In this document: positions 14,910-17,536 of the stretch, in pieces
Layout of the letters: the number at the start of each line of letters is the position of its first letter
How positions within the stretch are numbered: position 1 is the first letter of the stretch
NCBI RefSeq assembly: GCF_901212495.1
Contig: NZ_CAAKNY010000043.1
Location: 1 to 17,536 of the forward strand
Origin: Collinsella aerofaciens
Lineage (GTDB): Bacteria > Actinomycetota > Coriobacteriia > Coriobacteriales > Coriobacteriaceae
Direction of reading: 5' to 3'
Length of the DNA: 17,536 bases
The notes under the pieces: model-generated
Told to the model about the DNA's origin: nothing
The model's database searches: none
What the model saw: only the letters and a program-made list of their open reading frames with translations
Made by a program: the position numbers and the translations under genes

Positions 14910-15773
14910 ATGTTCGGGTACATCTATAAGAAAGATGTCGCCATTATCGCGGTTGTTCTGGCCTTTTGTCTGCTCGTTGGGTCGTTTTTCGATTATCAGA
15001 TCTCGAGTGCGCTGTTCAACTCGTCCAGCCTGTTCGGCCGCTTTGTCGAGGCGGCCGGTGAGCTGCCGTTCGAGCTGACGGCAAGCGTTGCGGGCGTTAT
15101 GCTCGTGCGCTCGGCACGCCCCGATTCCAAGGCGAGCAAGTGGCTCGCCGCGCTGGGCATTTTGATCAACGTTGGCCTGGTCGGCTACGAGATTATCGGA
15201 TCGCTGCGCGTCGGCGGCAAGCTTATTGCGTTTCAGCTGGTGCTGACGTTTACGCTGGTCATCGCGGCCAACCTCATCGCCTATCGCCTCACGCGCGACA
15301 CCGACCCCGACGATCTCACGCGCTGGGCGCTGATGGTGCTTGCCGTGTGGGTCGCTCAGGCCATCATCCTCAACGTGATTGTCAAGCCGCTGTGGTCGCG
15401 CCCGCGCATGCGCGTGATCGAGGTCACGCCGGGGCTCAATTTTCAGCCGTGGTGGGTAATCGGCAATCCCGATAAGTGGAGCTATATTGCGGCCGGCGTA
15501 ATCAAGGACGGCTTTAAGTCGTTCGCGAGCGGGCACACGGCGCACGCGGCGATCGGCCTTATGCTTGCGGGGCTTCCCGCGGCGGCCTTTACGGAAAAGC
15601 CTTCGCGTCGTCGCGTGGTCTTTTGGGTGGCGGCGGCCGTCGCGGCGCTCGTCGCCTTTGGCCGTATCGTGATCGGTGCACACTTTTTGACTGACGTGAG
15701 CTGCGGCTTTGCCCTGGTGTTGGCACTTGAGTGCCTTGCCGCGCGCGTTGCCTATCCGCACGGCGTACAATAG
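14910..15773 (+). CDS. PAP2-superfamily membrane phosphatase
   Basis: A 287-residue integral membrane protein with the catalytic signature of the PAP2 acid phosphatase superfamily, which removes phosphate from lipid substrates such as phosphatidic acid or undecaprenyl pyrophosphate. The three motifs are KPLWSRPR (Lys159 to Arg166), ASGHT (Ser207-His209) and GRIVIGAHFLTD (Arg252, nucleophile His258, Asp262). Around six hydrophobic segments are visible, the first at about 8-26. The first motif ends R-M instead of R-P, a variation also found in other members. ATG 14910 follows AAAGGAAAG at 14900-14908; an earlier in-frame ATG at 14871 falls inside the inverted repeat and has no site. The threonine-aldolase-like gene follows after 45 nt and may be co-transcribed. 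The substrate cannot be named. Confidence 0.88.
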   Translation: MFGYIYKKDVAIIAVVLAFCLLVGSFFDYQISSALFNSSSLFGRFVEAAGELPFELTASVAGVMLVRSARPDSKASKWLAALGILINVGLVGYEIIGSLRVGGKLIAFQLVLTFTLVIAANLIAYRLTRDTDPDDLTRWALMVLAVWVAQAIILNVIVKPLWSRPRMRVIEVTPGLNFQPWWVIGNPDKWSYIAAGVIKDGFKSFASGHTAHAAIGLMLAGLPAAAFTEKPSRRRVVFWVAAAVAALVAFGRIVIGAHFLTDVSCGFALVLALECLAARVAYPHGVQ

Positions 15774-15818
15774 CCCCACCTGAATCATCTGGTCGATACC
15801 TGGTAAGAGAGGATTGCC

Positions 15819-16844
15819 ATGCTCGCGTTCAACAACGACTATTCCCACGGCGCACACCCGGCGGTGCTGCAGGCGCTCGTCGACACCAACATGGAGCCGC
15901 AGCCCGGCTACGGCACCGATGCGCATACCGAGCGTGCCAAGCAGCTTATCCGCGAGGCCTGTCAGGCCCCCGATGCCGACGTGTTTTTGCTGGTGGGCGG
16001 CACGCAGACCAACGCGACGGTGATTGACATGCTGCTCGCGCCGTACGAGGGCGTCGTTGCTGCTGAGACTGGCCACGTCGCCTGCCACGAGGCGGGCGCC
16101 ATCGAGTTTGGCGGCCACAAGGTGCTCACCATCCCCGGCTACGAGGGCAAGATGCACGCCGAGGACCTCAAGAACTATATCCAGGTGTTCTACGAAAACG
16201 AGAGCTACGAGCATACGGTGTTCCCGGGTGCCGTGTACGTGAGCCTATCGACCGAGTACGGCACGCTGTACTCCAAGACTGAGCTCGCGGCGATTCATGC
16301 AGTGTGCCAGAAGCGCGATATTCCGCTGTTTGTGGATGGCGCCCGCCTGGCCTATGCGCTGGCGGCCGATGAGTGCGACATTACCCTGCCCGAGCTGGCG
16401 CAGCTGTGTGACGTGTTCTACATCGGCGGCACAAAGTGCGGCGCCCTGTGCGGCGAGGCCGTGGTGTTTTGCGGCATGCACGCCCCGGCGCACCCCATTC
16501 CGCGCATTAAGCAGCACGGCGCGCTGCTTGCCAAGGGCCGCCTGACGGGTGTGCAGTTTGAGGCGCTCTTTACCGATGGCCTGTATTATGAGATTGGTCG
16601 GCAGGCGATTGAGACGGCTCAGGCGCTGCGCCGCGTGCTGCACGAGCGTGGCTACCAGTTCTTTTTGGAGACGCCGACCAACCAGCAGTTCGTGATTCTG
16701 CCCAACGAGGATATGGCCCGCATTCGCGAGCATGCCTCGATCGAGTACTGGGAAAAGTACGACGAGACCCACATGGTGGTGCGCTTTTGCACCAGCTGGG
16801 CCACGACGCAAGAGGACATCGATGCGCTGGCGGCGGTTCTGTAG
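15819..16844 (+). CDS. Threonine-aldolase-like PLP enzyme (beta-eliminating lyase family)
   Basis: A 341-residue cytoplasmic fold-type I PLP enzyme, of the low-specificity L-threonine aldolase group that cleaves threonine to glycine and acetaldehyde. The start MLAFNNDYSHGAHPAVLQAL and PGYGTDAHTERAKQLI are characteristic. VGGTQTNATV (about 59-68) contacts the cofactor phosphate, and ETGHVACHEAGA carries the ring-stacking His. FVDGARLAYAL supplies the Asp that contacts the pyridine nitrogen. YIGGTKCGALCGEAVVF carries the Schiff-base Lys206. Length matches the family (about 340). The GAGAGGA site at 15806-15812 fixes the start. Many proteins with this sequence type have not been tested, so activity on threonine is inferred. 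Confidence 0.88.
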   Translation: MLAFNNDYSHGAHPAVLQALVDTNMEPQPGYGTDAHTERAKQLIREACQAPDADVFLLVGGTQTNATVIDMLLAPYEGVVAAETGHVACHEAGAIEFGGHKVLTIPGYEGKMHAEDLKNYIQVFYENESYEHTVFPGAVYVSLSTEYGTLYSKTELAAIHAVCQKRDIPLFVDGARLAYALAADECDITLPELAQLCDVFYIGGTKCGALCGEAVVFCGMHAPAHPIPRIKQHGALLAKGRLTGVQFEALFTDGLYYEIGRQAIETAQALRRVLHERGYQFFLETPTNQQFVILPNEDMARIREHASIEYWEKYDETHMVVRFCTSWATTQEDIDALAAVL

Positions 16845-16859
16845 GTTGATGTGACGAAG

Positions 16860-16906
16860 AGGGCCGCCTTGCGCTTGGATTTGGCGTGGGGCGGCTCTTG
16901 CTTTTG
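16860..16906 (+). terminator. Terminator after the threonine-aldolase-like gene
   Basis: AGGGCCGCC (16860-16868) pairs with GGCGGCTCT (16890-16898) through one G-T pair, with inner CGC/GCG pairing in the 21-nt loop. TGCTTTT follows. It ends 15 nt before the ATG of the next gene, so that gene may depend on readthrough or a promoter within the hairpin region. Confidence 0.55.
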
Positions 16907-16921
16907 AGGGGGAGGGGCTGT

Positions 16922-17521
16922 ATGCCCGAGAAATCCGAGATGTCCGAGCCGACGATTCGCCTGGCGACGCCCGATGATGCGCCGGCGTTGCTTGCCATCT
17001 ATGAGCCGTATGTGCGCCAGACGGCGATTACCTGCGAGTACGAGGTGCCGAGTGTTGAGGAGTTCGCCGGGCGCATCGAGCGTACGCTCAAGCGCTATCC
17101 GTACCTGGTGATGGAACTGGACGGGCGCCCGGTGGGGTATGCCTATGTGAGCGCGCTCAACAGCCGCGAGGCGTACGACTGGTCGGTCGAGACGTCGATC
17201 TACCTGGCGCGCGACGTGCGTCATGGCGGGCTGGGCCGCAAGCTGCACGATGCTCTTAAGCAGTGCCTGGTCGCGATGGGCATCACCAATATGTGCGCGC
17301 TCATCGCCGTGCCGCACGACAAGGACGACGAGTACCTGACGCACAACAGCCAGGATTTCCATGCCCATATGGGATATCGCCTGGTGGGCGCCTTTGATCG
17401 CTGCGCCCAAAAGTTCGGCCGCTGGTACGACATGTGCTGGATGGAGCTGGTCCTAGCCGAGCGCACACCCAACCAACCCAAGCCAACCTGGTTCCCCGAC
17501 CTTCCCAAACCTACCATTTAG
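16922..17521 (+). CDS. GNAT acetyltransferase, phosphinothricin-acetyltransferase-like
   Basis: A 199-residue N-acetyltransferase using acetyl-CoA. IRLATPDDAPALLAIYEPYV, with AITCEYEVPS after it, matches the start of the Pat/YwnH group. The acetyl-CoA pyrophosphate loop is RHGGLGRKLHDAL (about 100-112), in the expected R-x-x-G-x-G arrangement. FHAHMGYRLVGAF and WYDMCWMEL are the usual closing strands. Relatives act on phosphinothricin or methionine derivatives, but the substrate here is unknown. The C-terminus is a Pro-rich tail, QPKPTWFPDLPKPTI, beyond the domain. ATG 16922 follows GGAGGGG at 16911-16917; a second in-frame ATG at 16940 is possible. The stop is 15 nt from the window end. Confidence 0.87.
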   Translation: MPEKSEMSEPTIRLATPDDAPALLAIYEPYVRQTAITCEYEVPSVEEFAGRIERTLKRYPYLVMELDGRPVGYAYVSALNSREAYDWSVETSIYLARDVRHGGLGRKLHDALKQCLVAMGITNMCALIAVPHDKDDEYLTHNSQDFHAHMGYRLVGAFDRCAQKFGRWYDMCWMELVLAERTPNQPKPTWFPDLPKPTI

Positions 17522-17536
17522 GGACAGGTTTATTTT

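Noticed and set aside
17507..17536. AAACCT...AGGTTT pairing after the GNAT stop as a terminator
   Set aside because: The stem is 6 bp and AT-rich with a 13-nt loop, and the window ends before the downstream context can be judged.

Overview
The window looks like ordinary chromosome from a high-GC Gram-positive anaerobe. Codon usage, strong AGGAGG-type ribosome sites, the two-domain rubrerythrin and the general gene style suggest the Coriobacteriia, most likely a Collinsella relative. This taxonomic call is inference from style, not from a marker-gene comparison. Every gene I can support lies on the + strand; the long minus-strand frames are GC-driven shadows.

Layout. (1) 1-252: a tRNA-Asp(GTC) gene with its promoter and a near-perfect UUCG terminator. 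(2) 557-1969: an Rrf2-family regulator with IscR-like cysteine spacing, followed 21 nt later by a MutY-like adenine glycosylase. The glycosylase lacks the Fe-S cysteines and has Glu where the catalytic Asp is expected. (3) 2084-2623: rubrerythrin. (4) 2624-3342: a 719-nt non-coding stretch holding a 24-bp perfect inverted repeat, a 205-bp MITE-like element with 24-bp terminal inverted repeats, a good intrinsic terminator and a further imperfect inverted repeat. (5) 3343-3765: a small single-pass membrane protein. (6) 3889-4979: an AT-richer two-gene module, a minimal nucleotidyltransferase (DUF6036/AbiEii-like) followed by a helix-turn-helix protein. It resembles a toxin-antitoxin or phage-defence pair. 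The nucleotidyltransferase is cut by an in-frame TAG, after which the same frame stays open for 20 sense codons and ends in a TGA overlapping the TTG start of the second gene. (7) 5031-9043: RmuC, an ABC half-exporter and endonuclease III. (8) 9163-9297: a zinc-ribbon gene remnant, then 9372-10838, an ATP-grasp/glutathionylspermidine-synthase-like enzyme. (9) 11061-14693: Mfd, the transcription-repair coupling factor. (10) 14910-17521: a PAP2-type membrane phosphatase, a threonine-aldolase-like PLP enzyme and a GNAT acetyltransferase.

DNA maintenance is the recurring theme: the MutY-like glycosylase, RmuC, Nth and Mfd, with Rrf2 and rubrerythrin adding redox and peroxide sensing or defence. 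These genes are not one operon. The most unusual parts are the nucleotidyltransferase/HTH pair with its amber-interrupted tail, the MITE-like element after rubrerythrin, and the clusterless MutY. I see no CRISPR array, prophage, rRNA or replication origin.
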